From assembly GCA_036268485.1 (NCBI GenBank), contig DATAUC010000038.1, positions 1 through 64,000 of the forward strand: a stretch of DNA of 64,000 nucleotides. The letters are read 5' to 3'. The stretch is from Bog-473 sp036268485. GTDB taxonomy: Bacteria > Actinomycetota > Acidimicrobiia > Acidimicrobiales > RAAP-2. Numbering within the stretch: position 1 is the stretch's first letter; every line of letters starts with the position of its first letter. The notes below the pieces were generated by a model that worked only from the letters and a program-made list of their open reading frames with translations, was not told the origin of the DNA and searched no databases. The position numbers were made by a program, and so were the translations under genes. Below are positions 52,526 to 61,511 of this stretch, one piece after another.

Positions 52526-53344
52526 CTGGAAACGCAAGCGCTGCGCCAGCGGATTGAGGCACACCCGTTCTGGTACCACACCATCGACATCGCTCCCGGG
52601 GTTTCGACGCCGGGGTGGTTTGACCTGCGCCCGATCGTGGACCTCATGCCGTGGCCGGATGTCCGAGGCAAGCGCTGTCTCGATATCGGCACGTTCGACG
52701 GCTATCTGGCGTTCGAGCTCGAGAGGCGTGGCGCAGCCGAGGTGGTGGCCATCGATGTGGAAGATCACCTCCTTTGGGATTGGCCACCCGACTACCGGGC
52801 CGATGGTCTCGCTCGTGATCCCGGATTCAGCGGACCGCCCAAAGGGGCCGGGTTTCGGCTGGCCGCCGAACTCATCAACTCGAAGGCCGACTGGCGGCCG
52901 TTGAGCATTTACGACCTCAACCCCACCGACATCGGCACCTTCGACGTGGTGGTGCTGGGGAGTCTTTTGTTGCATCTGCGTGACCCACTCCGTGCCCTGG
53001 AGGCCGTCCGTGGCGTGTGCCACGGAGAATTCCTTTCGGCTGACCAGATCGAACTGGGGCTGACCATTCGGGCACCCAAGACGCCGCTCTTCCGACTCAA
53101 CGGATCCGGCGCCGACTGCCAGTGGTTCAACTTCAACGCAGCCGGCCATGAGCGCATGCTCTATTCGGCTGGATTCGAAATCCAACGGCGGAGCAAGCCG
53201 TACGTCATCGAATTCAATGAGCATCCCAGACAGATTCCCCTGACGCCTCGCAACGTGGTCCGCCGCGCCGGCGTGCGCTACTTGACCGGATCGTCCAAAG
53301 TGGGCGTGCTGCATCAGGCGCTCTTGGGGAGGCCCCGGGTATGA
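52526..53344 (+). CDS. CmoB-like SAM methyltransferase (copy 3), non-standard start
   Basis: Family homology begins before any ATG or GTG. HPFWYHTIDIAPGVSTPGWF is the same block as in copies 1 and 2, followed by GKRCLDIGTFDGYLAFELER and FDVVVLGSLLLHLRDP. An in-frame stop at 52508-52510 bounds the frame. The best initiation codon that keeps the domain is CTG 52526, with GGAGAG five bases upstream. The first standard codons are GTG 52628 and ATG 52637, which would cut the domain. A sequencing error is the alternative. The stop overlaps the next start (ATGA). Confidence 0.7.
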   Translation: METQALRQRIEAHPFWYHTIDIAPGVSTPGWFDLRPIVDLMPWPDVRGKRCLDIGTFDGYLAFELERRGAAEVVAIDVEDHLLWDWPPDYRADGLARDPGFSGPPKGAGFRLAAELINSKADWRPLSIYDLNPTDIGTFDVVVLGSLLLHLRDPLRALEAVRGVCHGEFLSADQIELGLTIRAPKTPLFRLNGSGADCQWFNFNAAGHERMLYSAGFEIQRRSKPYVIEFNEHPRQIPLTPRNVVRRAGVRYLTGSSKVGVLHQALLGRPRV

Positions 53345-54327
53345 GCTGGGAACCGAATGGTGAATTCTGGCGGTACCGGAAGGTCTGCGTGACCGGTGGC
53401 ACCGGCTTCCTGGGTTCTCACCTGGTGGCCGCGCTGGTTGACCTGGGAGCCGACGTCGTGGTGGTGGTCCGGGACCAACCACCGATTGGCCCGATTCATG
53501 AGCGTTGGTGGTCGAAGGTCACCCGAGTCCAGGGGGACATCAGGGACCAAGCATTCATCGAACGAGTGCTGGGTGAAGCCGAAATCCATACCGTGTTCCA
53601 TCTGGCGGCGCAGACGCAGGTCGGCGTGGCCAATGTCAATCCGGTGTCGTCGTTCGATTCCAATATTCGCGGCACCTGGTCTGTCCTCGAAGCCGTACGG
53701 CGGTCGCCCCTGGTGGCGCAGACCGTGGTGGCCAGTAGCGACAAGGCGTATGGCACGCAGCCCGTCCTGCCGTATACCGAAGCGATGCCGCTGTCTGCGC
53801 TGCACCCCTACGACGTTTCCAAGGCGGCGGGCGACATGGTGGCGGCCAGCTACGCCCATACCTTTGGTGTCAACGTCACCATCACGCGCTGCGGAAACTT
53901 TTACGGTCCCGGGGATACCAACTGGGAGCGACTCTTCCCTGGCACCATCCGGCTCCTCCTGGAGGGCAAACGGCCGATCATTCGTTCCGACGGCACGCTG
54001 ACTCGCGACTATCTCTACGTAGAGGACGGGGCCAGCAGCTACCTCCAGCTGGCTGAGGCAATGGCGGCCCGGCCGGAGCTAGCCGGCGAGGCCTTCAACT
54101 TCTCGGCTGAACGACCCCTCACCGTGCTCGACGTGGTGGCGCTCATGCAGGAGGCGGTCGGGACATCGCTGGAGCCCGACATCCGGGCCACGGCGTCGGG
54201 CGAAATCCCCCACCAATACCTTTCGGCGGCCAAGGCGCTGCGTGAACTGAATTGGCAACCCCGCTACACCTTTGAAGAGGGGCTGGCCCTCACGATCGCC
54301 TGGTATCGAGCCGTACTGGCGACGTGA
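53341..54327 (+). CDS. NAD-dependent sugar 4,6-dehydratase-like SDR (CDP-glucose 4,6-dehydratase type)
   Basis: 328 residues, extended SDR. KVCVTGGTGFLGSHLVAAL, then FHLAAQTQVGVANVNP, VVASSDKAYGTQ, the YDVSKAAGD catalytic Tyr/Lys, then RCGNFYGPGDTNWERLFP and SDGTLTRDYLYVED. ASSDKAYG and GNFYGPGD--W-R--P are typical of RfbG-like CDP-glucose dehydratases. A glucose-1-phosphate cytidylyltransferase at 62661 would supply its substrate. It couples to the next gene through a GTGA overlap. Confidence 0.8.
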   Translation: MSWEPNGEFWRYRKVCVTGGTGFLGSHLVAALVDLGADVVVVVRDQPPIGPIHERWWSKVTRVQGDIRDQAFIERVLGEAEIHTVFHLAAQTQVGVANVNPVSSFDSNIRGTWSVLEAVRRSPLVAQTVVASSDKAYGTQPVLPYTEAMPLSALHPYDVSKAAGDMVAASYAHTFGVNVTITRCGNFYGPGDTNWERLFPGTIRLLLEGKRPIIRSDGTLTRDYLYVEDGASSYLQLAEAMAARPELAGEAFNFSAERPLTVLDVVALMQEAVGTSLEPDIRATASGEIPHQYLSAAKALRELNWQPRYTFEEGLALTIAWYRAVLAT

Positions 54328-55262
54328 CCACCGTCTTGGTCACCGGCGCCGGTGGATACATCGGGCAACGATTGACCCTCCGTCTCACTTCGGCCGGCCA
54401 TTCGGTGCGGGCATTGGTACGGCGCCCGCTGGCGTGGGGCGCCGTCGATGGACTCGAACAGGTGGTGGGCGACCTCGTTGAGGAGCCCGCCCTGGCCCGT
54501 CAGATGGCCCAGGGCGTCGATGTGGCCATCCATCTGGCCGGGGCCAACGAGGTGGCAACCGCCCGGCAGCCCGAACGGGCCATGGCCGACACGGTGGCGG
54601 CGGCCGAACGCATCGCAACGTCGGGGGTGGGCCGGATCGTCTATCTGTCCACCATCCACGTCTATGGCTCTGGACTCTCCCCCGGCGCGCTGGTCACCGA
54701 AGACACGCCGGCGCGCCCGGCCCATCCCTATGCGGCGGCCCGCCTGGCCTGCGAGGACGTTTTCCGGAGCAGTGGCGTTCCGACACTCATCTTCCGACTG
54801 ACCAATGGTGTGGGAGCGCCGGTCTTTCCCGAGGTGGATCGCTGGAGCCTGGTGGCCAACGAACTCTGCCGCCAAGGAGCGGTCGATGGTTCGCTCCGCC
54901 TCCGGACCTCGGGGGCGCAATGGCGAGACTTCATCGCCCTCTCCGATGTGGATTCGACCCTGGTCGGTGTGGTCCAAGACTTTCAACCTGGCCTCTTCAA
55001 CTTGGCGTCAGGCACTTCGGTGACGGTCCGGTCCTTGGCCGATCTCATCGCCGAGACCTACGAGCACTTGACCGGCTCGCGTCCTCCGGTGGAAGCCCCG
55101 CAAGACTCGACCCCCGCGGTCGAACCCTACAAAATCGACGTCCATCGACTGGGTGAGGTCGGCGTGGCCATTCGCACCCCGCTGGCGGCGGCCGTGGAGG
55201 AGACCGTGCGCTTTTGTCTGAACTACCAGCGGGCTCTCAGCTGTGGCACAGAATCACCATGA
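54324..55262 (+). CDS. NAD-dependent epimerase/dehydratase
   Basis: 312 residues, extended SDR. VLVTGAGGYIGQRLTLRLTS, then IHLAGANEVATARQP, VYLSTIHVYG, and PYAAARLACED in the catalytic position, where the usual Y-x3-K reads Y-x3-R with Arg in place of Lys. That change may weaken catalysis or mark a reductase subtype. It probably acts after the dehydratase to make a deoxy- or 4-keto-reduced CDP-sugar. GTG start, overlapping the previous stop. Confidence 0.78.
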   Translation: MTTVLVTGAGGYIGQRLTLRLTSAGHSVRALVRRPLAWGAVDGLEQVVGDLVEEPALARQMAQGVDVAIHLAGANEVATARQPERAMADTVAAAERIATSGVGRIVYLSTIHVYGSGLSPGALVTEDTPARPAHPYAAARLACEDVFRSSGVPTLIFRLTNGVGAPVFPEVDRWSLVANELCRQGAVDGSLRLRTSGAQWRDFIALSDVDSTLVGVVQDFQPGLFNLASGTSVTVRSLADLIAETYEHLTGSRPPVEAPQDSTPAVEPYKIDVHRLGEVGVAIRTPLAAAVEETVRFCLNYQRALSCGTESP

Positions 55263-56130
55263 GTCTGTGCGAAACTTCGGGCGCGTGACCGACGTGAAAC
55301 CTCAGACTCTCAACCCCACGGTGCTGGAGCTTCGACCTGAACCAACCAGATTCGGTCCATGGATTCGGGAGATTTGGGCCCATCGAGAAGTCATCAGCAT
55401 CCTGGCCCGGAAGGATTTTCAGACCCGTTACAAACGAGCCTCGTTCGGGGTGCTCTGGGCCGTGCTCCTCCCCCTCTTGCAGGCCGTTGTCTTCGTCGTC
55501 ATCTTCAGCCGGGTCGGGCGTTTCAATCACACCTCGTTCAACTACGCGGCCTATGTCCTGGCCGGCGTTCTGGCGTGGGCCTATTTCGGCACGGCGGCGC
55601 AGGCCGGCTCGACCTCAATCGTGGACGGTGCCAGCCTGACCGACAAGGTGTGGTTTCCTCGTTCGGTTCTGGTCCTCGTTCCGGTCATCAGCAACCTCTT
55701 CAGCTTGCTCACGTCCATGGTGCTCCTCATGGTGGCCATGCCGATCGTGGGGGCCCACTACTCCTGGCGCCTGGTCCTGCTGGTGCCGGCCATCGGCCTG
55801 GTCGTGCTCTTCGCTACGGCCTTCGGGCTTATTACTTCGGCCCTCCACGTCTACTTCCGCGACGTGAAGTTCATCGTCCAGGCCGGCATCCTGGTGGGGT
55901 TCTACATCACGCCGCTGGTCTATCCGGCGTCGGCTCTCCATGGATTGGGCCCCTGGCTCGCCCTCAATCCCATGACCGGGATCGCCAGCTTGTTCCAGTT
56001 TGCCGCCGCCGGTTCCTTCGGCCCCATGCTGCATCCGCTCATCGTTTCGTGTGCCGCCACGGTCATCCTGATGGTCGTCGGGCTGGAAGCCAATCGGCGC
56101 AACGACCGGCTCTTCGTCGACAAATTGTGA
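55243..56130 (+). CDS. ABC-2 polysaccharide exporter permease (Wzm type)
   Basis: 295 residues, six helices. The N-terminal ISILARKDFQTRYKRASFGV leads into LWAVLLPLLQAVVFVVIFSR, the ABC2_membrane signature of Wzm/TagG. A late VYPASALHGLGPWLALNPM matches. It forms the channel for lipid-linked glycan export. GTG 55243 overlaps the upstream gene; GTGs at 55267 and 55285 are other possible starts, since no ribosome site decides. It pairs with the ATPase eight bases downstream. Confidence 0.9.
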   Translation: MAQNHHESVRNFGRVTDVKPQTLNPTVLELRPEPTRFGPWIREIWAHREVISILARKDFQTRYKRASFGVLWAVLLPLLQAVVFVVIFSRVGRFNHTSFNYAAYVLAGVLAWAYFGTAAQAGSTSIVDGASLTDKVWFPRSVLVLVPVISNLFSLLTSMVLLMVAMPIVGAHYSWRLVLLVPAIGLVVLFATAFGLITSALHVYFRDVKFIVQAGILVGFYITPLVYPASALHGLGPWLALNPMTGIASLFQFAAAGSFGPMLHPLIVSCAATVILMVVGLEANRRNDRLFVDKL

Positions 56131-56137
56131 TGGATCG

Positions 56138-57370
56138 ATGAGCCAGCCCGCGATCGAACTCACTCACGTGACCAAGCGGTACTTCAAGTTGCAGGACCAG
56201 GCCATGCTGCTGAAGTCGATCATGCCCTTCTCGCACAAGGTGAAGGACGAGCTCCTGGCGCTCAGCGATGTCAGCTTTGCCGTCCAACCGGGCGAGACCG
56301 TCGGCATCCTCGGACGAAACGGAGCCGGTAAGAGCACCCTCATGCGGATGTTGGCCGGCGTCACCTCGCCTTCGGAGGGCCTGGTGCGCATTGCCGGACG
56401 GGTGGCGCCCCTCTTGAGCGTCGGCGTGGGGTTCCACCAGGAAATGTCCGGGCGTGAGAACGTGCATGTGAACGGAATGCTCCTGGGCCTCAGTCGTGAC
56501 GAGGTCAACCGGCGCTTCGACGAGATCGTCGAATTCTCCGAAATCGGCGACTTCATCGACACACCCGTCAAGTTCTATTCATCCGGGATGTACATGCGCC
56601 TCGGCTTTTCCGTGGCCGTGCATGTGGAGCCGCAGATTCTCCTGCTGGACGAGGTGCTCGCCGTCGGCGACGTGGCCTTTCAGCTGAAGTGCTTCGATCG
56701 CATGCGCGAACTACAGCGGCGCGGCACGACCATCATCATGGTGAGCCACTCCATGCACGCCATTCGGCTCATGTGCCCCCGCGTGTTGCTGTTCCGCAAG
56801 GGCCGCATGGAATTCGACGGCGATGCGGAAAGCGCCATCAGCCGTCACCATCAACTCCTGACGTTGGACAGCGTGGCCGACACCTTCGGCCACAGCGGCA
56901 TGCCGGTCACCGTCGTGGAACGCAGTGTCCGGCGGGGCGGCCTTGAGACGGCGGCGGCCGATCATGACGACGACCTCGAAGCGGTATGGACGATCCGATT
57001 TGACCATCCCGTCGAAAGCCCGCAAGCGGTCTTCCGTATTTTGGCCGAAGACGGCACGCTGGCCTATTCCATGCAGACCACGCTCGGTTCAGAATGGAAG
57101 GACTTCGTTCCTGGCGACACCACGGAGGTGCGGGTGAGGTTCCGGCCCCGGTTCGGTGGCGGAGGCACCTTTCGCTTGCTCCTCGACGTCTTGGACACGA
57201 GCGGCGTCCACGTCCTGGGCACCGATCCCGAAGGGCCTCGCCTCTATGTCGGACCACGCTTGGGCACCGGAGGATTGGGCGATGCCTTGGCCACCATCGA
57301 AATGGCCGACCATGACATGACCAATCATCAGACCCTGGCTCTGGACGGCACGCCCCCCGAACAAGTCTGA
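56138..57370 (+). CDS. Polysaccharide ABC exporter ATPase with C-terminal binding domain (Wzt type)
   Basis: 410 residues. Walker A LGRNGAGKSTLMRML, signature YSSGMYMRLGFSVAVH as in Wzt/TagH, and Walker B ILLLDEVLAVGD. Residues 255-390 form a beta-rich Wzt_C-like domain (AVWTIRFDHPVESPQ, RVRFRPRFGGGGTFRLLLDV) that, in O-antigen systems, reads the modified chain end before export. Its presence implies a capped or modified terminus, and methyl- and acyl-transferases are plentiful here. The stop overlaps the next ATG. Confidence 0.92.
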   Translation: MSQPAIELTHVTKRYFKLQDQAMLLKSIMPFSHKVKDELLALSDVSFAVQPGETVGILGRNGAGKSTLMRMLAGVTSPSEGLVRIAGRVAPLLSVGVGFHQEMSGRENVHVNGMLLGLSRDEVNRRFDEIVEFSEIGDFIDTPVKFYSSGMYMRLGFSVAVHVEPQILLLDEVLAVGDVAFQLKCFDRMRELQRRGTTIIMVSHSMHAIRLMCPRVLLFRKGRMEFDGDAESAISRHHQLLTLDSVADTFGHSGMPVTVVERSVRRGGLETAAADHDDDLEAVWTIRFDHPVESPQAVFRILAEDGTLAYSMQTTLGSEWKDFVPGDTTEVRVRFRPRFGGGGTFRLLLDVLDTSGVHVLGTDPEGPRLYVGPRLGTGGLGDALATIEMADHDMTNHQTLALDGTPPEQV

Positions 57371-58422
57371 TGGCCAGACGGCTCCGCGTGGCTGTGCCAC
57401 AAGGACTTTTCACCGGCTCCACCGCCACGGGTCGAGGTCGCATGTGGCATGAAGTGCTGACTCGGCTGGCCGACCGGTGCGATCTTCGGCCGGTCGGTGA
57501 GTCCCGGCGCTCCCAGGGCATGCGTCCCCCCGATGTCTGGCTCTTCGATGGCCACCTGGGGCCGCTCCACGTCCAGCAGCCCCAGGTGGTGCAGCTGCAC
57601 GAAGCCCCGTGGAACGAACCGGAGTCGATGGAGACCCTCGATCAGCACTTCCTTGACGTGGTCGTCGAGCCCAGTCGCCAAGCCGCTCGGGCCGCTGCGG
57701 CCGTGATCTGCCCATCGGCTTCCGCCAAGCAGCAGATTGTCGAGGACAGCGACATCACCGCGAAAAAGGTCTACGTGGCACATCACGGGGTCGACCATGC
57801 GGTCTTCCACCCCGGCCTACCCGATGGGCGCGAGATCGCAGTGCGCTACGGAGCCGATGCCGCCCGTCCGTTTGTCCTCTCTGTCGCCAGCGTCCATCCT
57901 CGCAAGAACCTGGAAGCGCTCCGCCAAGCCGTAGGCCAACTGGCCGCCGAAGGGCTACCCCACCAGCTCCTCATGGTGGGGGGTCCGGCTCACGGCCGAC
58001 CGGACTGGGAAGAACTCCACCGCGCCGTTTTCGAGCACCTGCCGGCGGCGCCCGATCGCGTGGTGGAGATTCCGTTCGGGATTGACGACCACCAGATTGC
58101 AGCGCTCATGGCTAGCGCCGACGCCTTCTGTTTGCCCAGCTTGTCGGAGGGTTTTGGGCTGCCGGCGGCCGAGGCCATGGCCTGCGGGGCACCAACCGTC
58201 CTCTCCCGGCGCGGGGCGCTCATTGAAGTCGGTGCCGATGCCGCCGTCATGGTCGACCCAACGCCCGAGGGCATCGCTAACGGTCTGCGTCCGCTTCTCG
58301 TTGACCCTGTCCAGAGAGAGGCAATAGGGTACGCCTGCGCCATCCGGGCCCAGGCCTTCTCGTGGGACACATGCGTCACCCATTGGATGGAAGCACTCAC
58401 GGCAGCTGTAGGCGGCAGATGA
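57370..58422 (+). CDS. Family 4 glycosyltransferase
   Basis: 350 residues. AVICPSASAKQQIVED, then VAHHGVDHAVFHPG, VLSVASVHPRKNLEALRQAV and the E-x7-E block SEGFGLPAAEAMACGAPTV, typical of mannosyltransferase-like GT4 enzymes. It acts in the cytosol on the growing chain. Translation is coupled to the exporter ATPase (TGATG). Confidence 0.87.
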   Translation: MARRLRVAVPQGLFTGSTATGRGRMWHEVLTRLADRCDLRPVGESRRSQGMRPPDVWLFDGHLGPLHVQQPQVVQLHEAPWNEPESMETLDQHFLDVVVEPSRQAARAAAAVICPSASAKQQIVEDSDITAKKVYVAHHGVDHAVFHPGLPDGREIAVRYGADAARPFVLSVASVHPRKNLEALRQAVGQLAAEGLPHQLLMVGGPAHGRPDWEELHRAVFEHLPAAPDRVVEIPFGIDDHQIAALMASADAFCLPSLSEGFGLPAAEAMACGAPTVLSRRGALIEVGADAAVMVDPTPEGIANGLRPLLVDPVQREAIGYACAIRAQAFSWDTCVTHWMEALTAAVGGR

Positions 58423-58441
58423 CCGATCGGAGGCGGATCCC

Positions 58442-59401
58442 ATGGCAAATTCGGTCCCCGAGATGAATGCCACACCCCTCATGGCTTGCCCATCCTGCGG
58501 CAGCCTGTCCGCTCGGGTCATCACGCTGGGGACACATGAACTGAAGAAGTGCCGGGACTGCCATCTGGTCTATGCCCCCTCCTTTGCCGACCCCGAAGAG
58601 ATCTATGTCGAGGGCTACTTCTCGGGCGAAAAGGGAGCCTTCGGTCTCGACACTCGTCACCCCGAGTTCGATGAATTCCTTGACTTTGTGGCAGCGCGGC
58701 GTATGGACATCTTGGAGCAGGTCTCCCCGGCCCCCGGTCGGATCCTCGATGTCGGGTGTGGTCCCGGCCACACCCTGGCCGAAGCGAAGCGGCGGGGCTG
58801 GGAGGCGTGCGGGGTTGACCTGGTCCCCGACGCCGTGGCCATTGCCGTGGAGCGCTACGGGCTCGACGTCCGCAACTCGCTCTTGGAGGACTCGGACTTC
58901 CCCGAGCGGTCCTTCGACGTGGTGGCCGCCACCCATGTATTGGAGCATCAACAGGATGGTGCCGGCTTCCTGGCCTCCATCGCTCGCTGGGTGAGACCGG
59001 GCGGACACCTCTTCATTGAGGTGCCCAACTGGAGCAGCGCTGATCGATACGGCAATGGCCAACAATGGTACGGACTACGCCCCTATGAGCACCTCGGGCA
59101 CTATTCGCCTCAGACATTGGCCCGGACGATGGAACGCCTGGGCTTCGCGCCTGTCGCCATCGCCACCCCGTGCTTTCAGTTTCCGCAACGGCAGACACTC
59201 GTGCAGGCACTGCACGATCTCGGCCTCACCCGCGTCGCCCCGTTCCTCAATCGGGATGCCCTCACCGTGGCCGGGACCCAACGCGACGAGGTGGTGCGCC
59301 TACCCAATCAGATGATGCGTCGGATCCTGCACGGCGCGGAACGGGTGCTCGACGCCGCCAAGCTGGGCGTCGTGATCGTGATGGTGGCTCAGGTTCCCTG
59401 A
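58442..59401 (+). CDS. SAM methyltransferase with N-terminal zinc ribbon
   Basis: 319 residues. An N-terminal Cys4 unit, CPSCG and CRDC (residues 16-41), then YFSGEKGAFG, motif I RILDVGCGPGHTLAEAK, VVAATHVLEHQQDG and RPGGHLFIEVPN. Zinc-ribbon-plus-methyltransferase architecture is common for sugar C- or O-methyltransferases in glycan loci. The end overlaps the convergent TylF-like gene by 13 bases. Confidence 0.82.
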   Translation: MANSVPEMNATPLMACPSCGSLSARVITLGTHELKKCRDCHLVYAPSFADPEEIYVEGYFSGEKGAFGLDTRHPEFDEFLDFVAARRMDILEQVSPAPGRILDVGCGPGHTLAEAKRRGWEACGVDLVPDAVAIAVERYGLDVRNSLLEDSDFPERSFDVVAATHVLEHQQDGAGFLASIARWVRPGGHLFIEVPNWSSADRYGNGQQWYGLRPYEHLGHYSPQTLARTMERLGFAPVAIATPCFQFPQRQTLVQALHDLGLTRVAPFLNRDALTVAGTQRDEVVRLPNQMMRRILHGAERVLDAAKLGVVIVMVAQVP

Positions 59402-60177
59402 TCGTGTTCCGGCACCACAATGAGGCGACCGGTGAAATCAATGCGATTCAAGAGGAGGGCCAAGTGGTGCTTGGCCATGTACTCATCGACAGCTTGGCGG
59501 GATCCCATGTAGTGCCCGTAGTCGTCAATGAGCAGTACACCCGATGGCGTGATCCGGGGATACAGGTGCTCCATCTCATGGGCGGTTGACTCGTACCAGT
59601 CAGTGTCGAGCCGGCACAACGCGATCTGGACCGGTGCGTGCTCGGGAATTGTGTCCTCCACCATCCCCTTGACGAAATGCAAACGCTCGGCCGGATAGCC
59701 GGTGGCCACGAGGAGGGCGTGGATCTGATCCTGCGGGATGTAGGCATAGACCGGGCTGGCCAGTGCGGCGTCGTACACATCGGCGGCGGGCGTGCCCCAG
59801 ACATCAATATCGAGAGAGCCCGGGGGTGGCATCGATTCGAAGGTGTCAAAGAGGTAGAGATCCCGATCGGTGGCGCCCATCTCCACCAGTGTGTGGGCGA
59901 TGACGAGCATGCTCCCGCCCCGCCAGACGCCGCACTCGACGAAGGCGCCGGGGATTTTGGCGTTCACGACGTACGCCACCGCTTGGCGCAATGCGAAGAC
60001 GCGTTCGTGCGACGTGAGCGTGTACGGCTTCACCTTGCCGTACAGGGCAACGGTGGCCTCGTCGTAATCGGGGGGCATGAGATCGCCACCCACGATCTGA
60101 TAGCCCTTCTTCCCTAACATCTTCTGGGTCGACTGCAACAGGCGCGTCTTGACCCGAGGAACCAACGATCTCATCAT
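59389..60177 (-). CDS. TylF/macrocin-O-methyltransferase family protein
   Basis: 262 residues. GAFVECGVWRGGSMLVIAHT, LYLFDTFESMPPP, and LCRLDTDWYESTAHEMEHLY with LLIDDYGHYMGSRQAVDEY, the metal-dependent TylF pattern. In TylF the enzyme O-methylates a sugar. It probably methylates a hydroxyl of the exported glycan or its precursor. It is the last gene of a four-gene minus-strand run. Confidence 0.85.
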   Translation of the reverse strand: MMRSLVPRVKTRLLQSTQKMLGKKGYQIVGGDLMPPDYDEATVALYGKVKPYTLTSHERVFALRQAVAYVVNAKIPGAFVECGVWRGGSMLVIAHTLVEMGATDRDLYLFDTFESMPPPGSLDIDVWGTPAADVYDAALASPVYAYIPQDQIHALLVATGYPAERLHFVKGMVEDTIPEHAPVQIALCRLDTDWYESTAHEMEHLYPRITPSGVLLIDDYGHYMGSRQAVDEYMAKHHLALLLNRIDFTGRLIVVPEHDQGT

Positions 60178-60189
60178 GGGGCAGCCCAG

Positions 60190-60876
60190 CTAACCAGCAT
60201 GAGTACCGTGTCCCACCAGACGAGCCAACTTTCGTTTGACGCCTTCGGCCGAGTATTTGATGGTGTAGCCCCACAGTTGCTTGACCGTCATGCGGATCGG
60301 TCCGAAGTCCACCGGCAGCCCCTGGCCCCAGGTGAGTGACCTCGAATTCGTCCGGGGCAGCCGTTCCGGGGTGAGGTTCTCCATGGGACCCTTAATCCCG
60401 ACACCGAAGATGCCCTCGGGCAACGACTCGAAGCCCTGAGCGATCACCAGCCGTGACTCGAAGGGCTGGAGCAACAAGTCGAATGCTTCGGGCGTAAAGC
60501 GCCAGTAGTCCCAAGGGTGGGCATGGATCGGGAAGAACATGAGGGACGAGATGGCCAGGACACCCCCGGGCCGCAGCACCCGGTACATCTCCTGCACGGC
60601 CCGGACCGGATCGGCCACGTGTTCCAGCGTCTCGAGGGCAATGATCGTGCCGACGGACTCGTCAGCGAAAGTGAGATGGTGAATATCCTCGATGCGGTCG
60701 ACGCCGATACCGGGCTGAATGTCACACCCGATGTGCTCGGTCGCCTGGAAGATGGGGCGCATGTCATTCATGTGCTCCTGACCCTCGGCCGCCCGCGCTC
60801 CCATCTCCACCAGGGGTGACGCCAGCTGAAAGGCCTCCGCAACGTCACGGGCAAAGTCGATGACCGACGGTCTCAT
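60190..60876 (-). CDS. SAM methyltransferase (Methyltransf_11-like)
   Basis: 228 residues. There is no strict G-x-G motif I; the core is HIGCDIQPGIGVDRIEDIHH, then TIIALETLEHVADP and LRPGGVLAISSLMFFPIHAH, with WDYWRFTPEAF. This type is frequent in polysaccharide loci. The ATG at 60876 overlaps the upstream acyltransferase stop (ATGA), which decides the start over a GTG-free extension. The acceptor is not known. Confidence 0.78.
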   Translation of the reverse strand: MRPSVIDFARDVAEAFQLASPLVEMGARAAEGQEHMNDMRPIFQATEHIGCDIQPGIGVDRIEDIHHLTFADESVGTIIALETLEHVADPVRAVQEMYRVLRPGGVLAISSLMFFPIHAHPWDYWRFTPEAFDLLLQPFESRLVIAQGFESLPEGIFGVGIKGPMENLTPERLPRTNSRSLTWGQGLPVDFGPIRMTVKQLWGYTIKYSAEGVKRKLARLVGHGTHAG

Positions 60877-61511
60877 AGCGCCACCCACGCCCCCTCGTGC
60901 TCGTCGTAGGTCTTGACCGCCCGGCCGGGATTGCCGACCACCAGCGTGTGAGGGGGCACATCACGGGTGACCACAGCTCCGGCGGCCACATAGGCCCCGG
61001 GCCCGATTGTGACGCCCTGCAGCACGATCGAACCAATTCCGAGAAAGGCGCCTCGGCCTATGTGCACCGGCTTGGGGTCGGCCATTGGCTGATTAAGAAT
61101 TGGCGTGTCCGGATCGGCATAGTCGTGATAGGTGTCGCCGATGAACACCCGATCCGAAGTCTGGACATCAGCCTCTATGACCACCTCACCCACGCACGCG
61201 ATGTGCACCATGCGGCCGATGGAGCAGCGATCACCGATGCGGAGCGAGGGCACCACACCGTCGATCGCCGGTACCACCGAAAGCCACGCATGCTCCAAGA
61301 CGGTTACCTGGTTGCCGATTGAGATGAGGTGCGGTGAGACGACGCGCGCCGGTGGCACGATCCACGAATCCTGACCAAACGCCGCAAAGGCCCCCGGCGG
61401 AGGTGGTGTCACGTCGTGCACGGTGCGAGTCGCCACCAGCCGGGACCGCCGAAGGTCGCTGAGGCGCCGGCGCACCGTGGTGAGCCTGGCGGCAAGGTTG
61501 GTATCCGCCAC
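60873..61511 (-). CDS. Hexapeptide-repeat acyltransferase (copy A)
   Basis: 212 residues. A left-handed beta-helix of I-G-D/I-G-R turns (LRIGDRCSIGRMVHIACVG, VHIGRGAFLGIGSIVLQGVT, IGPGAYVAAGAVVTRDVPPH) ends VVGNPGRAVK, as in WbbJ/LacA-type transferases. It should acetylate a sugar hydroxyl using acetyl-CoA. The N-terminal 50 residues contain PPPGAFAAFG and SWIVPPARV, shared with copy B, the neighbour. GTG start. Confidence 0.83.
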   Translation of the reverse strand: MADTNLAARLTTVRRRLSDLRRSRLVATRTVHDVTPPPPGAFAAFGQDSWIVPPARVVSPHLISIGNQVTVLEHAWLSVVPAIDGVVPSLRIGDRCSIGRMVHIACVGEVVIEADVQTSDRVFIGDTYHDYADPDTPILNQPMADPKPVHIGRGAFLGIGSIVLQGVTIGPGAYVAAGAVVTRDVPPHTLVVGNPGRAVKTYDEHEGAWVAL

